This document shows positions 34,915 to 44,214 of a DNA stretch of 53,377 bases, piece after piece. A program made the translations under genes and the position numbers. Numbering within the stretch: position 1 is the stretch's first letter; the number at the start of each line of letters is the position of its first letter. Source of the stretch: Desulfocapsa sp. (GTDB lineage: Bacteria > Desulfobacterota > Desulfobulbia > Desulfobulbales > Desulfocapsaceae); NCBI GenBank assembly GCA_016765495.1, contig JAESPV010000010.1:46624-100000 (forward strand), written 5' to 3'. The notes under the pieces were generated by a model. It ran no database searches. It was given only the letters and a program-made list of their open reading frames with translations, and had not been told where the DNA came from.

Positions 34915-35358
34915 ATGGAAATCACCTATCCCGGTCTGATGTGGTTGGCCATCGGTGCCACCTTCTTTGTTTTAGAGATGGCTGTACCCGGCTTCATCCT
35001 TTTCTTTTTCGGGCTCGCTGCATGGCTGACTGCCTTGGGCTGTTATTTTTTTCCATGGAGTGTCAACACACAGCTTGCTGTATTTTTGGTACTGTCACTT
35101 GTTTGTCTTTTTAGTCTTCGTGGTATTGCAACAAAGATATTTATCGGAGATAAAAAAGATGAGGGAGAAGACACAATACTGGCACATGGTGGCGAAAAAT
35201 GTGTGGTCACCACCGCCATCAAGCCCCCCTCTGAAGGGCAGGTTAAATTCGCAGGTACATTCTGGAGAGCTGAAGCAAGTGAAGAATTTGTAGAAGGTGA
35301 CGTTGTTGAAATAGTCAAACAGAACAACCTGCTTATCACCGTCAAAAAGCCCTCTTAA
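34915..35358 (+). CDS. NfeD-like membrane protein
   Basis: A 147-residue short NfeD: three hydrophobic helices (LMWLAIGATFFVLEM, FILFFFGLAAWLTALGCYFF, LAVFLVLSLVCLFSL) and then a C-terminal OB-fold (GGEKCVVTTAIKPPSEGQVKFAGTFW). AGGA precedes the ATG. It pairs with the SPFH gene 25 bases downstream, the usual arrangement for membrane-domain organisation or quality control. Confidence 0.9.
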   Translation: MEITYPGLMWLAIGATFFVLEMAVPGFILFFFGLAAWLTALGCYFFPWSVNTQLAVFLVLSLVCLFSLRGIATKIFIGDKKDEGEDTILAHGGEKCVVTTAIKPPSEGQVKFAGTFWRAEASEEFVEGDVVEIVKQNNLLITVKKPS

Positions 35359-35383
35359 CCCACATTCCCTTTAAAGGAAAAAT

Positions 35384-36367
35384 ATGGAAACTTTTATTGC
35401 CCTTGGTATCGTTACTGCCCTTATCATTTCTATTCTCTACAAAACTGCTGTGGTTGTACCGCAACGCATGGAATTTATTGTTGAGCGACTTGGAAAATAC
35501 AGGACGACCCTACAAGCCGGTCTCCATATTCTGATCCCCTTCATCGATAAAGTCGCCTATAAACGAAGCCTTAAAGAGGAGCCCATTGATATCGCTGCCC
35601 AAACCTGTATTACAGCAGACAATGTCACCCTGGAAGTTGATGGTATTTTGTATATCCAAGTCATTAACTCCAAGAACTCTGCTTATGGAATCGATGATTT
35701 CCACTTTGCGACGGCCCAACTTGCCCAAACCAGTCTTCGTTCTGCCATCGGCAAGATTAATCTGGACAGAGCGTTTGAAGCCAGGGAAACATTAAATGGA
35801 CAGGTTGTAAAAGCACTTGATGAGGCTGCTGTAAACTGGGGTGTAAAAGTCCTTCGTTATGAGATCAAAGACATCCAGCCGCCACGCACAGTTCTTGAAG
35901 CCATGGAAAAACAGATGAAGGCAGAACGGGAAAAACGTGCCGATATCGCACGATCGGAAGGTGACAAACAGTCCACCATTAACCGTGCCGAAGGTGACAG
36001 AGCAGAGGCTATTGCATTATCCGAAGGAGAAAAGATTAAACAAATAAATGAGGCCGAAGGAAAGGCCAAGGAAATTACCCTGGTGGCAGAAGCTACGGCA
36101 GAAGGCATACGAAAAGTAGCAGAATCTCTGAGCATGCCAGGTGGATATGAGGCTGCAAACCTGGAAGTTGCAAAAAGCTATGTTCACGAATTTGGAAACC
36201 TGGCAAAAGAAAATAATACCATGATTATTCCTGCCAGTTTAACGGATGTGGCGTCCATGGTAACAGCTGCCATGTCCACTATTAAGCAGACCAAAGCAGA
36301 CTACCCGACACCTAAACCCGTTACAAAGCCTGCCGGATCTACACAAATCCGCACACCTCGTGGATAA
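35384..36367 (+). CDS. SPFH/stomatin-family protein (QmcA-like)
   Basis: A 327-residue stomatin/paraslipin-like protein: N-terminal membrane helix (FIALGIVTALIISILY), SPFH domain starting VVPQRMEFIVERLGKY, then a long Glu/Arg/Lys/Ala coiled coil (EKQMKAEREKRADIARSEGDK). Forms large rings in the membrane and works with NfeD-type partners. AAGGAAA lies before the ATG. Confidence 0.92.
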   Translation: METFIALGIVTALIISILYKTAVVVPQRMEFIVERLGKYRTTLQAGLHILIPFIDKVAYKRSLKEEPIDIAAQTCITADNVTLEVDGILYIQVINSKNSAYGIDDFHFATAQLAQTSLRSAIGKINLDRAFEARETLNGQVVKALDEAAVNWGVKVLRYEIKDIQPPRTVLEAMEKQMKAEREKRADIARSEGDKQSTINRAEGDRAEAIALSEGEKIKQINEAEGKAKEITLVAEATAEGIRKVAESLSMPGGYEAANLEVAKSYVHEFGNLAKENNTMIIPASLTDVASMVTAAMSTIKQTKADYPTPKPVTKPAGSTQIRTPRG

Positions 36368-36384
36368 ACAAATAAATAAACAAC

Positions 36385-36437
36385 TTTTTCATTTCATGTC
36401 TTGAGAGTACTTTGCTCAGACATGAAATGAAAAAAAA
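36385..36437. terminator. bidirectional terminator between the SPFH gene and der
   Basis: Stem of about 19 pairs (TTTTTCATTTCATGTCTTGAG / CTCAGACATGAAATGAAAAA) with T-runs on both sides, between convergent genes. Confidence 0.8.
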
Positions 36438-36467
36438 TTAAGGCGGCAAAAAACGGCGATATAGTGA

Positions 36468-37817
36468 CTATTTCTTTCCTTTTTTGTCCCGGTTTTTATC
36501 ACGGATAAAAAGTTGAATAGGAACCTTATCCAGGCCAAGTCCATCACGAAACCTGTTTGTCAGGTATCGTTCATAAGAAAAGTGGACCCCCTTGGAACTG
36601 TTGCTCATGACCACAAACTTTGGCGGACTACTCCCTACCTGGGACGTATAATAAAACTTGAGCCGCTTATTCTTATAAATAGGTGGCGAATGGTCATCCA
36701 CTGCATCCTGTAAAAGCCTGTTAAGAGCTGATGTGGGAAAAACAGAGGTAAACTGTTTATACACCGAACCGATGGTCGGAAAGAGTCGTTTAATTCCGTA
36801 TCCCGTAAGAGCTGAAGCCGTAAGAAGCGGTGCAAAGCCAACAAAGGGAACAGCCAGAGCAATTTCTCCCATGATCTGTTGCTGGCGTTCCTTATCATCT
36901 TTTACCAGATCCCATTTATTAACGACCAGGATCAATCCCCTGCCCTGTTCCTGAGTATAACCAATGACTTTAGTGTCCTGTTCAGTGATTCCTTCTTCAG
37001 CATCGATAAGAACAACTGCAATATCACATTTTTCAAGTGCAGCGAGAGCCTTTAAGATGGAAAATTTCTCAAGTTTTTCCTTGGTTTTCCCTTTTCTTCT
37101 AATACCTGCAGTATCAATAAGCAGATAACTGTAGTTGCCGTGAGTGAGCAGAGTATTAACCGAATCACGCGTGGTGCCTGACACATCGGACACCACCATT
37201 CGATCATGACCAAGAATCTGATTGATCATGGAGGATTTCCCCACATTGGGACGACCAAAAAATGCCACCTTCACCGTACCTTCCGGAAGGTCAAGTTCAT
37301 CTTCATTCTCAAGGAGACGTTCCGCCAAAGCATCCATAAGGGTAAAGAAGCCATATTTATGTTCAGCAGATACTGCCCATAACTCCTCCACCCCAAGTTC
37401 ATAAAACTGGGACATTTGTTCCAGCTCCTGTTCCGGGCCGTCAATCTTGTTGACTACATAAAGAATGGTTTTATCGGTTCGCCGCAGAAGATTTGCAACT
37501 TCCTTGTCAGCAGGAGTCACTCCCTCACGGCCATCAAGTATAAAGAGGATAATATCCGCCTCTTCAATTGCAAGCAGTGCCTGATCACGGATATGACCGC
37601 CCATGGCATCACCACTTGCATCTTCAATGCCTCCGGTGTCTACGAGCATAAACAATTTATCGTCCCACACCACCTTTTCATAATGGCGATCACGGGTAAC
37701 ACCGGGAGTAGGATCAACGAGGGCTTTTCTGGAGCGTGTTATACGATTGAAAAGGGTGGACTTTCCAACATTGGGACGCCCGACCAGAGCAACTATAGAA
37801 TGAGTTTGAATAGGCAT
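36468..37817 (-). CDS. der: ribosome assembly GTPase Der (EngA)
   Basis: A 449-residue double-GTPase that matures the 50S subunit. First G domain: GRPNVGKST (about 13-21), DTGGI, NKID. Second: GRPNVGKSS (about 188-196), DTAGI, NKWD. The C-terminal KH-like domain with LKFYYTSQVGSSPPKFVVMSN follows and the tail is Lys-rich (DKNRDKKGKK). Six bases upstream ends a gene remnant, so the two may once have been one operon. Confidence 0.95.
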   Translation of the reverse strand: MPIQTHSIVALVGRPNVGKSTLFNRITRSRKALVDPTPGVTRDRHYEKVVWDDKLFMLVDTGGIEDASGDAMGGHIRDQALLAIEEADIILFILDGREGVTPADKEVANLLRRTDKTILYVVNKIDGPEQELEQMSQFYELGVEELWAVSAEHKYGFFTLMDALAERLLENEDELDLPEGTVKVAFFGRPNVGKSSMINQILGHDRMVVSDVSGTTRDSVNTLLTHGNYSYLLIDTAGIRRKGKTKEKLEKFSILKALAALEKCDIAVVLIDAEEGITEQDTKVIGYTQEQGRGLILVVNKWDLVKDDKERQQQIMGEIALAVPFVGFAPLLTASALTGYGIKRLFPTIGSVYKQFTSVFPTSALNRLLQDAVDDHSPPIYKNKRLKFYYTSQVGSSPPKFVVMSNSSKGVHFSYERYLTNRFRDGLGLDKVPIQLFIRDKNRDKKGKK

Positions 37818-37823
37818 AATGTA

Positions 37824-37997
37824 CTAGCTTTTAATGTCAGCAATAAATTTATTAGATGAATCGATGGCGACGTTCATGGATTTAACCAACTCAGCAATCT
37901 GTCCTTCAAGATTGGCAAACGTAGATTGCAGCGCCCCGATGGCCTGAGCATTCAGGTTGTTAGAGGAAGTATACTTACACCGAAGGACGGCTGCTCG
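37824..37997 (-). pseudogene. start-less C-terminal gene remnant upstream of der
   Basis: An open frame of 57 codons between an upstream TAG and a TAG six bases before der. It has no usable start near its beginning but reads as a real protein tail: SSNNLNAQAIGALQ, then FANLEGQIAELVKSM, ending SSNKFIADIKS, a helical coiled-coil pattern. I take it for the 3' end of a truncated gene. The surrounding 222-bp gap (37818-38039) shows nothing else. Confidence 0.45.
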
Positions 37998-38039
37998 CTA
38001 TAAATAAACGCACCCGAAACCATCTGCCTCACTATCTTT

Positions 38040-40208
38040 CTATCCTTCCTTCATAGAAAGTGATATTCGTTTACGCTGGAGATCAACGTCCAGAACCCGT
38101 ATCATGACTTGTTGGCGAACCTTAACAACTTCACTCGGATCCTTAATAAAACGGTCAGCCAATTGGCTGATATGTATCAAACCGTCCTGATGAACACCAA
38201 TATCAACAAAGGCTCCAAATTTGGTTACATTGGTGATTATCCCAGGTAATTTCATGCCCGGCTCCAGATCATCCATGCTGTTAATATCTTCACAAAAGGA
38301 AAATTCACTAAATTTTTCACGAGGATCACGTCCCGGCTTTGCCAGCTCTGCCATGATATCATTGAGCGTTGGCAAGCCGACATCATCACTAACATAGCGC
38401 CTGATATCAACTGCTGCTCTGATTTCTGAATCTTCAATGAGATCAACAACTCCGGCATTGCAGTCCTTGGCCATTTGTTCAACTATTCCATATCGCTCCG
38501 GATGGACAGCGCTGGCATCAAGTGGATTATTTGCACCTCGAATACGTAAAAACCCGGCACACTGTTCAAAGGCCTTTTTCCCGAGACGAGGCACCTTTAA
38601 CACCAGTTTACGGGTGGCAAACGGGCCATTATCATTTCGGTATTGAACAATGTTCTTAGCCAGCACCGGACCCAGGCCGGAAACATGGGCGAGCAGCTCT
38701 GCACTTGCGCTGTTGAGTTCCACTCCCACATTATTGACACAGCTGGCCACGGTGTCGTCCAGACTTTTCTTAAGTGCTCCCTGATTAACGTCATGCTGAT
38801 ACTGCCCGACTCCAATGACCTTTGGATCAAGCTTCACAAGCTCTGCCAGTGGATCCTGCAAACGACGACCAATGGAAACCGAACCTCGTACGGTGAGATC
38901 ATGGTCAGGGAATTCCATACGAGCAGTTTCCGAGGCAGAATATATGGATGCACCACTCTCATCCACCATGGTTATGATTATCCCCTCTCCCAGGCTCAGG
39001 CCCCTGACAAAAGACTCCGTCTCCCGGCCTGCTGTGCCGTTACCGATGGCAATGGCCTCTATCTTATATTTCAGACAGAGTTTGCGGGTTATCTGCCCCG
39101 CCTCATGATTTTTTTCTCCAGAATGCGTCGGATAAATCGTGGTCGAATGCAATAATCGCCCCTGTTCGTCCAGACAGACTAGTTTGGCTCCAGTACGAAA
39201 GCCCGGATCCAGTGCCATAACCCGTTTATGCCCAAGGGGTGACGCAAGAAGCAACTCCCGCAAATTGTCAACAAAGACCTGTATGGCCTCACGATCCGCC
39301 TGTTCTTTAAGTTCTGCCCGCAATTCATTTTCAAGTGATGGTCCAAGGAGCCTTTTGTAACTGTCTGCCACTGCGAGCTTTATCTGTGTTGCTGTTGCAC
39401 CACTGCCTCCACCATATTTTCTACCCAGAAATTCCAGCGCTGCCTCTTCAGGAGGCCGCATACTCAGCTTTAATATTTTTTCATTTTCGCCACGCAACAT
39501 TGCAAGCAACCGATGCCCTGCTACCTTAGCCGCTGGTTCCTGCCACTCAAAATAATCTCTAAATTTGGCTCCGGCCTCCTGATTTTTTTTAACAACTTTG
39601 GAGATAATTATTACTTTACCAACAAAAAGACGACGCAGGCCAGCTCGAACAGCGGAGTCTTCACTTATCCATTCAGCGATAATATCGCGAGCTCCTGCCA
39701 AAGCTTCGTCACTGCTGGTAACTCCTTTGTCTATGCTGACAAATTTTTCCGTGTCAAGAGAACGGTTATCCTGCTGGAAAATGGCCTGAGCCAAAGGTTC
39801 CAACCCTTTCTCTCTGGCAATAAGACTTCGGGTACGCCGCTTGAGACGGTGCGGCAGGTAAACATCCTCAAGAATTGTCAAATTGGGAGCAGCCAGAACA
39901 GCCTTGTGCAGAGCAGGCTGCAACAGATCCCGTTCCGCAAGGGAATTGATAATAGTCTTTCGACGTTTGTCCAGTTCGGCCAGTTGCACCAATCGATCAC
40001 GGATAGCAGCAATCTGGATTTCGTCCAATAATCCCGTGGCTTCTTTACGATAACGGGCAATAAAAGGCACGGTGCCACCGTCTTCCAACAAGGTCTCCAC
40101 AGCGGCCACCTGCCCGTCCTTAAGTTGCATTTCCTTTGAAATAATATCCTGATGCCTGGTCGTATTGGGAGCTGTAGTCATAACTGCCTGCAAGTTATTT
40201 GTATCCAT
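38040..40208 (-). CDS. tex: Tex family RNA-binding transcription accessory protein
   Basis: A 722-residue Tex (YhgF) protein. Order: N-terminal helical Tex domain (VPFIARYRKEATGLLDE), RNase H-like fold (ALDPGFRTGAKLVCLD), helix-hairpin-helix (VSGLGPVLAKNIVQYR), and C-terminal S1 domain (MKLPGIITNVTKFGAFVDIGVHQDGLIHIS). Binds RNA and is linked to transcript processing and stress tolerance. The first ATG (40208) lacks a binding site; the in-frame ATG at 40181, preceded by CAGG, may be the real start. Confidence 0.93.
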   Translation of the reverse strand: MDTNNLQAVMTTAPNTTRHQDIISKEMQLKDGQVAAVETLLEDGGTVPFIARYRKEATGLLDEIQIAAIRDRLVQLAELDKRRKTIINSLAERDLLQPALHKAVLAAPNLTILEDVYLPHRLKRRTRSLIAREKGLEPLAQAIFQQDNRSLDTEKFVSIDKGVTSSDEALAGARDIIAEWISEDSAVRAGLRRLFVGKVIIISKVVKKNQEAGAKFRDYFEWQEPAAKVAGHRLLAMLRGENEKILKLSMRPPEEAALEFLGRKYGGGSGATATQIKLAVADSYKRLLGPSLENELRAELKEQADREAIQVFVDNLRELLLASPLGHKRVMALDPGFRTGAKLVCLDEQGRLLHSTTIYPTHSGEKNHEAGQITRKLCLKYKIEAIAIGNGTAGRETESFVRGLSLGEGIIITMVDESGASIYSASETARMEFPDHDLTVRGSVSIGRRLQDPLAELVKLDPKVIGVGQYQHDVNQGALKKSLDDTVASCVNNVGVELNSASAELLAHVSGLGPVLAKNIVQYRNDNGPFATRKLVLKVPRLGKKAFEQCAGFLRIRGANNPLDASAVHPERYGIVEQMAKDCNAGVVDLIEDSEIRAAVDIRRYVSDDVGLPTLNDIMAELAKPGRDPREKFSEFSFCEDINSMDDLEPGMKLPGIITNVTKFGAFVDIGVHQDGLIHISQLADRFIKDPSEVVKVRQQVMIRVLDVDLQRKRISLSMKEG

Positions 40209-40254
40209 TAATAGGAGGACTTTCTTTAAAAAAAATATTGATTATTTGCTGTCT

Positions 40255-40283
40255 GATAAACTCATTCATCTAATATATGTCAA
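40255..40283 (-). promoter_or_regulatory. candidate sigma-70 promoter of tex
   Basis: Minus-strand TTGACA (40283-40278) is perfect, followed after 17 bases by TTTATC (40260-40255), a weak -10. It lies 47 bases upstream of the first tex ATG. Confidence 0.4.
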
Positions 40284-40482
40284 GACATACCTTGGAAACT
40301 ACGAAATAACCCTACCGCCACCGATTCATTAAAAAACACTTCATTAACCTTTTTTATTTCGGCTCCAAACTTAGTATGTTAATATGTGATATTGTATTGC
40401 AAATAGAGCAAATCCAGTTGCTAAGAAACGTACGCTTAATTGTCACACGTTTTATTAATACGCTTACACAGAGAGTTCTCCC

Positions 40483-41832
40483 ATGCTTGAATCAAAATTA
40501 CAGATTGAAATTCAGAACAAAATTAATAAAAAAATAGCACCGTTATTTTCCAAATACAATATGGATTTCAGCGGCCTTGAATCCAGTATGAAATGGAAGC
40601 CAATTGTTCTTATCATTGGCAACTACTCCTCCGGCAAATCCACTCTGATTAATGAAATAATAGGTTCTGATGTCCAGCGCACCGGACAGGCACCCACCGA
40701 TGATTCCTTTACAGTGATCACTTCTGAGGGAAGTGATAAGCCACAGGAAGTTCCCGGATCCACACTCATCAATGATGATAACTTACCATTTGTTAAATTT
40801 AAGAAATATGGTGAAAAACTTACCTCCCACCTATGCCTGAAAAATATCGATTCACCTGACTTTGAGAATATGGCCATCATTGACAGTCCGGGAATGCTTG
40901 ATGCCACAACGGAAAAAGATCGCGGCTATGATTACATGGAGGTACTTGGTGAGTTTGCCAAAATGGCCGACCTCATTGTCCTCATGTTTGATCCTCATAA
41001 GGCAGGAACTATCAAAGAGACCTACGCAGCAATACGAAACACTCTGCCGGAAAAATCCGGTGAAGATAGGATAGTTTTTGTTTTGAGCCGTATTGATGAG
41101 TGTGACAATATCAGCGATCTTGTCCGTTCTTACGGTACGTTATGCTGGAATATGTCCCAGATGACAGGCCGTAAAGATATCCCCCACATTTATCTTACGT
41201 ATTCTTCTGATGTGGCAAATTCCACCAAGGCAGAAGACAATCTATGGCCTCAGGAAAGAACAGAGCTCATAGAAAAGATACACGCAGCTCCCACTCTTCG
41301 ACTGAATCACATATTAGAAGATATTGATCGCCAGGTGAATGAACTGTATATCGTCTGCGAGGCCATGACCGAATTTACCAAAAGGGGTCGAAAGCTCTTC
41401 GGGAAGGTTGGGAAAACAACAGTTGGTCTTGCCATTGGTTTATTTTGTTTTGGTGACGTTTTAACCAATTCCCTTATTTCTCTACCAAAACAAACCCTCA
41501 TCTCATCACTGCGAGGAGAAGGTTTTTCTTTCATGAATTTGATCATTCCCCTTATCTTTCTTTGCGGCACCCTGGCGATTGGAGTGGTTCTCTTCAATAA
41601 TTTTGGATTTAAGAGGCTTCTCAAGAACACACTTTCAGACAGCAGTCAACTTGTTAAGCTTGACAATGAATACCGAAGGCATCTCTGGAAAAAAATGGCC
41701 GCGACCATTGATGAACACCTGCAAAAGAGCAGTGCCAAAGACATTTGGCATGCACATTCCAGCAACCTGGTAAAAATACGCCGCTTTCTTGATGGTGATC
41801 TGAAAAAATACTATGACAAATTGAGATCCTGA
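40483..41832 (+). CDS. EHD-like dynamin-family membrane GTPase/ATPase
   Basis: A 449-residue dynamin-superfamily protein. P-loop GNYSSGKSTLIN (about 46-57), switch I APTDDSFTVI, switch II IIDSPGMLDA, and SRIDECD in place of NKxD. The run RGYDYMEVLGEFAKMADLI...FDPHKAG resembles the eukaryotic EHD family (RGYDF...VLEWFA...FDAHKLD) more than BDLP/mitofusin types. Two hydrophobic segments at about 310-335 and 350-375 suggest it is an integral membrane protein, unlike EHDs, which bind membranes peripherally. No helical partner gene is adjacent. Probable role: membrane remodelling or protection. Confidence 0.8.
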   Translation: MLESKLQIEIQNKINKKIAPLFSKYNMDFSGLESSMKWKPIVLIIGNYSSGKSTLINEIIGSDVQRTGQAPTDDSFTVITSEGSDKPQEVPGSTLINDDNLPFVKFKKYGEKLTSHLCLKNIDSPDFENMAIIDSPGMLDATTEKDRGYDYMEVLGEFAKMADLIVLMFDPHKAGTIKETYAAIRNTLPEKSGEDRIVFVLSRIDECDNISDLVRSYGTLCWNMSQMTGRKDIPHIYLTYSSDVANSTKAEDNLWPQERTELIEKIHAAPTLRLNHILEDIDRQVNELYIVCEAMTEFTKRGRKLFGKVGKTTVGLAIGLFCFGDVLTNSLISLPKQTLISSLRGEGFSFMNLIIPLIFLCGTLAIGVVLFNNFGFKRLLKNTLSDSSQLVKLDNEYRRHLWKKMAATIDEHLQKSSAKDIWHAHSSNLVKIRRFLDGDLKKYYDKLRS

Positions 41833-41890
41833 CTGAAACGACATGACACTTCTAACCGGTTGACACAGCTAACAGTAAGCAGTGATTGGG

Positions 41891-41926
41891 CTTAGAACCG
41901 TACAAAATGTTTTGTACGGTTCTAAG
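41891..41926. terminator. 36-bp palindromic terminator between convergent genes
   Basis: CTTAGAACCGTACAAAA and its exact complement, with only TG between. It includes the stop codon of bpt (41922-41924) on the minus strand. Short A/T tracts inside the stem, rather than a T-run after it, provide the U-rich side. Confidence 0.65.
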
Positions 41927-42680
41927 ATTTTACCGGGGGATCCTTTTCTATTTTTTTCCACTCATCGTTTACATAAAGATAATGAGGATCAAAACGGCTT
42001 TTATAATTCATGGCACCCACCTTTTCGATATAATACCCAAGATAAAGATACGAAATATCCAGTTTCAAACAGGTGTCAATCATGGTTAAAATATTAAACG
42101 TTCCGAGACTTCTGGACGCCTCATCCGGGTCGAAGTAAAAATAGACAGCGTTCATCCAGTTTTGCCCAACATCCACTATTGCTGTGCCAACCAGCCGACC
42201 ATTTAAACGATAACGAATCTCCATACTGGGAATGATTCGATTGAGAAAAAATCCATCATAATATGATCTCCCATCGTTGTTTTTCTGGGGATAGCGACTG
42301 CGGAGAAATTTTTCACAAAGATCGATATTCTCTTCGCTTGCACCCAGAGGAGCGAATTCAATCTCTATATCCTTATTTTTCTTGAGAACCCGGCGCTGGT
42401 TCCGATTCAGCCGCATTTCCTGTGGATGAAGACGAATAGGGATACAGGCTGAGCAATCAGGGCAGTGCATGGTATAAAGGCAGTTCCCGTTTCTTCTGTA
42501 ACCGGAGGCAAGAAACAGCTCCATTACTCGTTCTGAGAGGGGTGAAAATAACGCTTGGTAAAACAAAGCATCATAGGGGAGATGGTAGGGGCACTCAACG
42601 GCAATCTCCGCAAAAAAACGTTCCATCCTGGCTTCAAGAAAACCAAATTCCTGTTGGCATTGTTCGTCGTAAAGGGACAC
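41922..42680 (-). CDS. bpt: aspartate/glutamate leucyltransferase (ATE/Bpt family)
   Basis: Transfers an amino acid from tRNA to N-terminal acidic residues, marking proteins for ClpAP via the N-degron pathway. The 252-residue protein has CPYLP-like CPYHLPYD, CPDCSACIPIRLHP (CxxC), a FLRSRYPQ and YYDGFF region, and YLGYYIEKVGAMNYKSRFDPHYL near the end, all standard in this family. The stop codon lies inside a palindromic terminator. Confidence 0.9.
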   Translation of the reverse strand: MSLYDEQCQQEFGFLEARMERFFAEIAVECPYHLPYDALFYQALFSPLSERVMELFLASGYRRNGNCLYTMHCPDCSACIPIRLHPQEMRLNRNQRRVLKKNKDIEIEFAPLGASEENIDLCEKFLRSRYPQKNNDGRSYYDGFFLNRIIPSMEIRYRLNGRLVGTAIVDVGQNWMNAVYFYFDPDEASRSLGTFNILTMIDTCLKLDISYLYLGYYIEKVGAMNYKSRFDPHYLYVNDEWKKIEKDPPVKS

Positions 42681-42808
42681 TCTGTATTGTATTTTCTTGT
42701 TGAGGTTTTAAGGTGATACTTCTTATTTTGATACGACTAAAGACAGAAAATTGACCAATACACATCTCTCAAACTTCTGCCTTCAGCCTTCTCATCTTCA
42801 GCCTTTAT

Positions 42809-44158
42809 CTACACCAATCCCTGATCAAGCATAGCATTCACAACTTTCACAAAACCCGCAATATTGGCACCAGCCACATAGTTACCCTGCACATTATACA
42901 TCTCTCCTGCATCAACACAGGTTCGATGGATGGATTTCATGATCTGCTTAAGTCGTTCATCAACCTCTTCTCGCGGCCATGAGAGGCGCATGGAATTTTG
43001 AGCCATTTCAAGACCTGAGACTGCCACACCACCTGCATTTGCTGCTTTTCCCGGTGCATACAATAAACGATGTTCAACAAAAAGGTCCACGGCACCTGGA
43101 ACAGATGGCATATTCGCACCTTCGCTGATCAGACCGACACCGTTATTTACCAGATTCTGTCCATCCTGTGCATTGATTTCATTCTGAGTGGCGCAGGGAA
43201 AAGCACAATCCGCTTTATGATCCCAGAGTGGATTATGATCGAGCGATGGATCAACGGGAGTGTAAACAGCATTGGGGTACTTTTCCGTGTACTCGGAAAT
43301 ACGGCTGCGCATGATATTTTTAAGCTGCTGCACATGGGCCAGTTTATCACGATCAATCCCTTCATCATCATAGATATACCCGGAAGAATCTGACAGAGTC
43401 AGAACCTTGCCGCCAAGATCAAGAACCTTTTCTGTGAGGAACTGCGCCACATTTCCCGAACCGGAGACCAGGCACTTCTTACCTTCCAAGGTTTCGCCCT
43501 TTGCAGCAAGCATTTCAGCTGCAAAATAAACAGTTCCATATCCAGTTGCCTCAAGACGTATCAGACTGCCGCCCCAATCAAGACTTTTTCCGGTGAGCAC
43601 TCCAGTGAACTCGTTCCGAAGCTTTTTATACATCCCGAAAAGAAAACCGATTTCCCTGGCACCAACACCAATATCACCTGCAGGCACATCGGTATTTGGC
43701 CCGATATGACGATGCAGTTCAGCCATAAATGATTGACAAAAGCGCATTACTTCGCCATCGGATTTACCCTTGGGGTTAAAGTCTGAACCACCTTTACCGC
43801 CCCCCATGGCCAGAGTGGTAAGTGAATTTTTAAAAACCTGCTCAAAAGCCAGAAATTTAATTATCCCCAGATTTACCGAAGGATGAAAGCGTAAACCGCC
43901 CTTATAGGGGCCAATTGCAGAATTCATCTCGACCCTAAAACCACGGTTCACATGTACCTGCGCATCGTCATCCATCCAGGGAACACGAAACATAATTACT
44001 CGCTCAGGTTCTGTAATACGGGCAAGAACAGCATGTTGCCGGTACTCAGGGTTACGCTCAAGTACTGGCTTAACAGTTTCAACCACCTCTTCAACAGCCT
44101 GATGAAACTCGCGCTGTTCAGGGTCTTTATTCTTAATCAAGCTGATAATCTCGTCCAT
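42809..44158 (-). CDS. gdhA: NADP-dependent glutamate dehydrogenase
   Basis: A 449-residue hexameric (small-subunit) glutamate dehydrogenase, interconverting 2-oxoglutarate plus ammonium and glutamate. GPYKGGLRFHPSVN, MGGGKGGSDFNPKGKSD (active-site Lys), and the Rossmann segment CLVSGSGNVAQFLTEKV are intact; QNEINAQDGQNLVNNGV follows. Most enzymes of this length prefer NADPH and work in ammonia assimilation. Confidence 0.95.
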   Translation of the reverse strand: MDEIISLIKNKDPEQREFHQAVEEVVETVKPVLERNPEYRQHAVLARITEPERVIMFRVPWMDDDAQVHVNRGFRVEMNSAIGPYKGGLRFHPSVNLGIIKFLAFEQVFKNSLTTLAMGGGKGGSDFNPKGKSDGEVMRFCQSFMAELHRHIGPNTDVPAGDIGVGAREIGFLFGMYKKLRNEFTGVLTGKSLDWGGSLIRLEATGYGTVYFAAEMLAAKGETLEGKKCLVSGSGNVAQFLTEKVLDLGGKVLTLSDSSGYIYDDEGIDRDKLAHVQQLKNIMRSRISEYTEKYPNAVYTPVDPSLDHNPLWDHKADCAFPCATQNEINAQDGQNLVNNGVGLISEGANMPSVPGAVDLFVEHRLLYAPGKAANAGGVAVSGLEMAQNSMRLSWPREEVDERLKQIMKSIHRTCVDAGEMYNVQGNYVAGANIAGFVKVVNAMLDQGLV

Positions 44159-44214
44159 GCAATTCTCCGTAATAGTATAAAATCTATTTTTTTATTCCAA
44201 AATAAATATGTTAA

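Noticed and set aside
34910..34922. TTTCACATGGAAA near the NfeD start as a GlpR operator
   Set aside because: The match includes the NfeD start codon and breaks the dyad with an extra G; likely chance.
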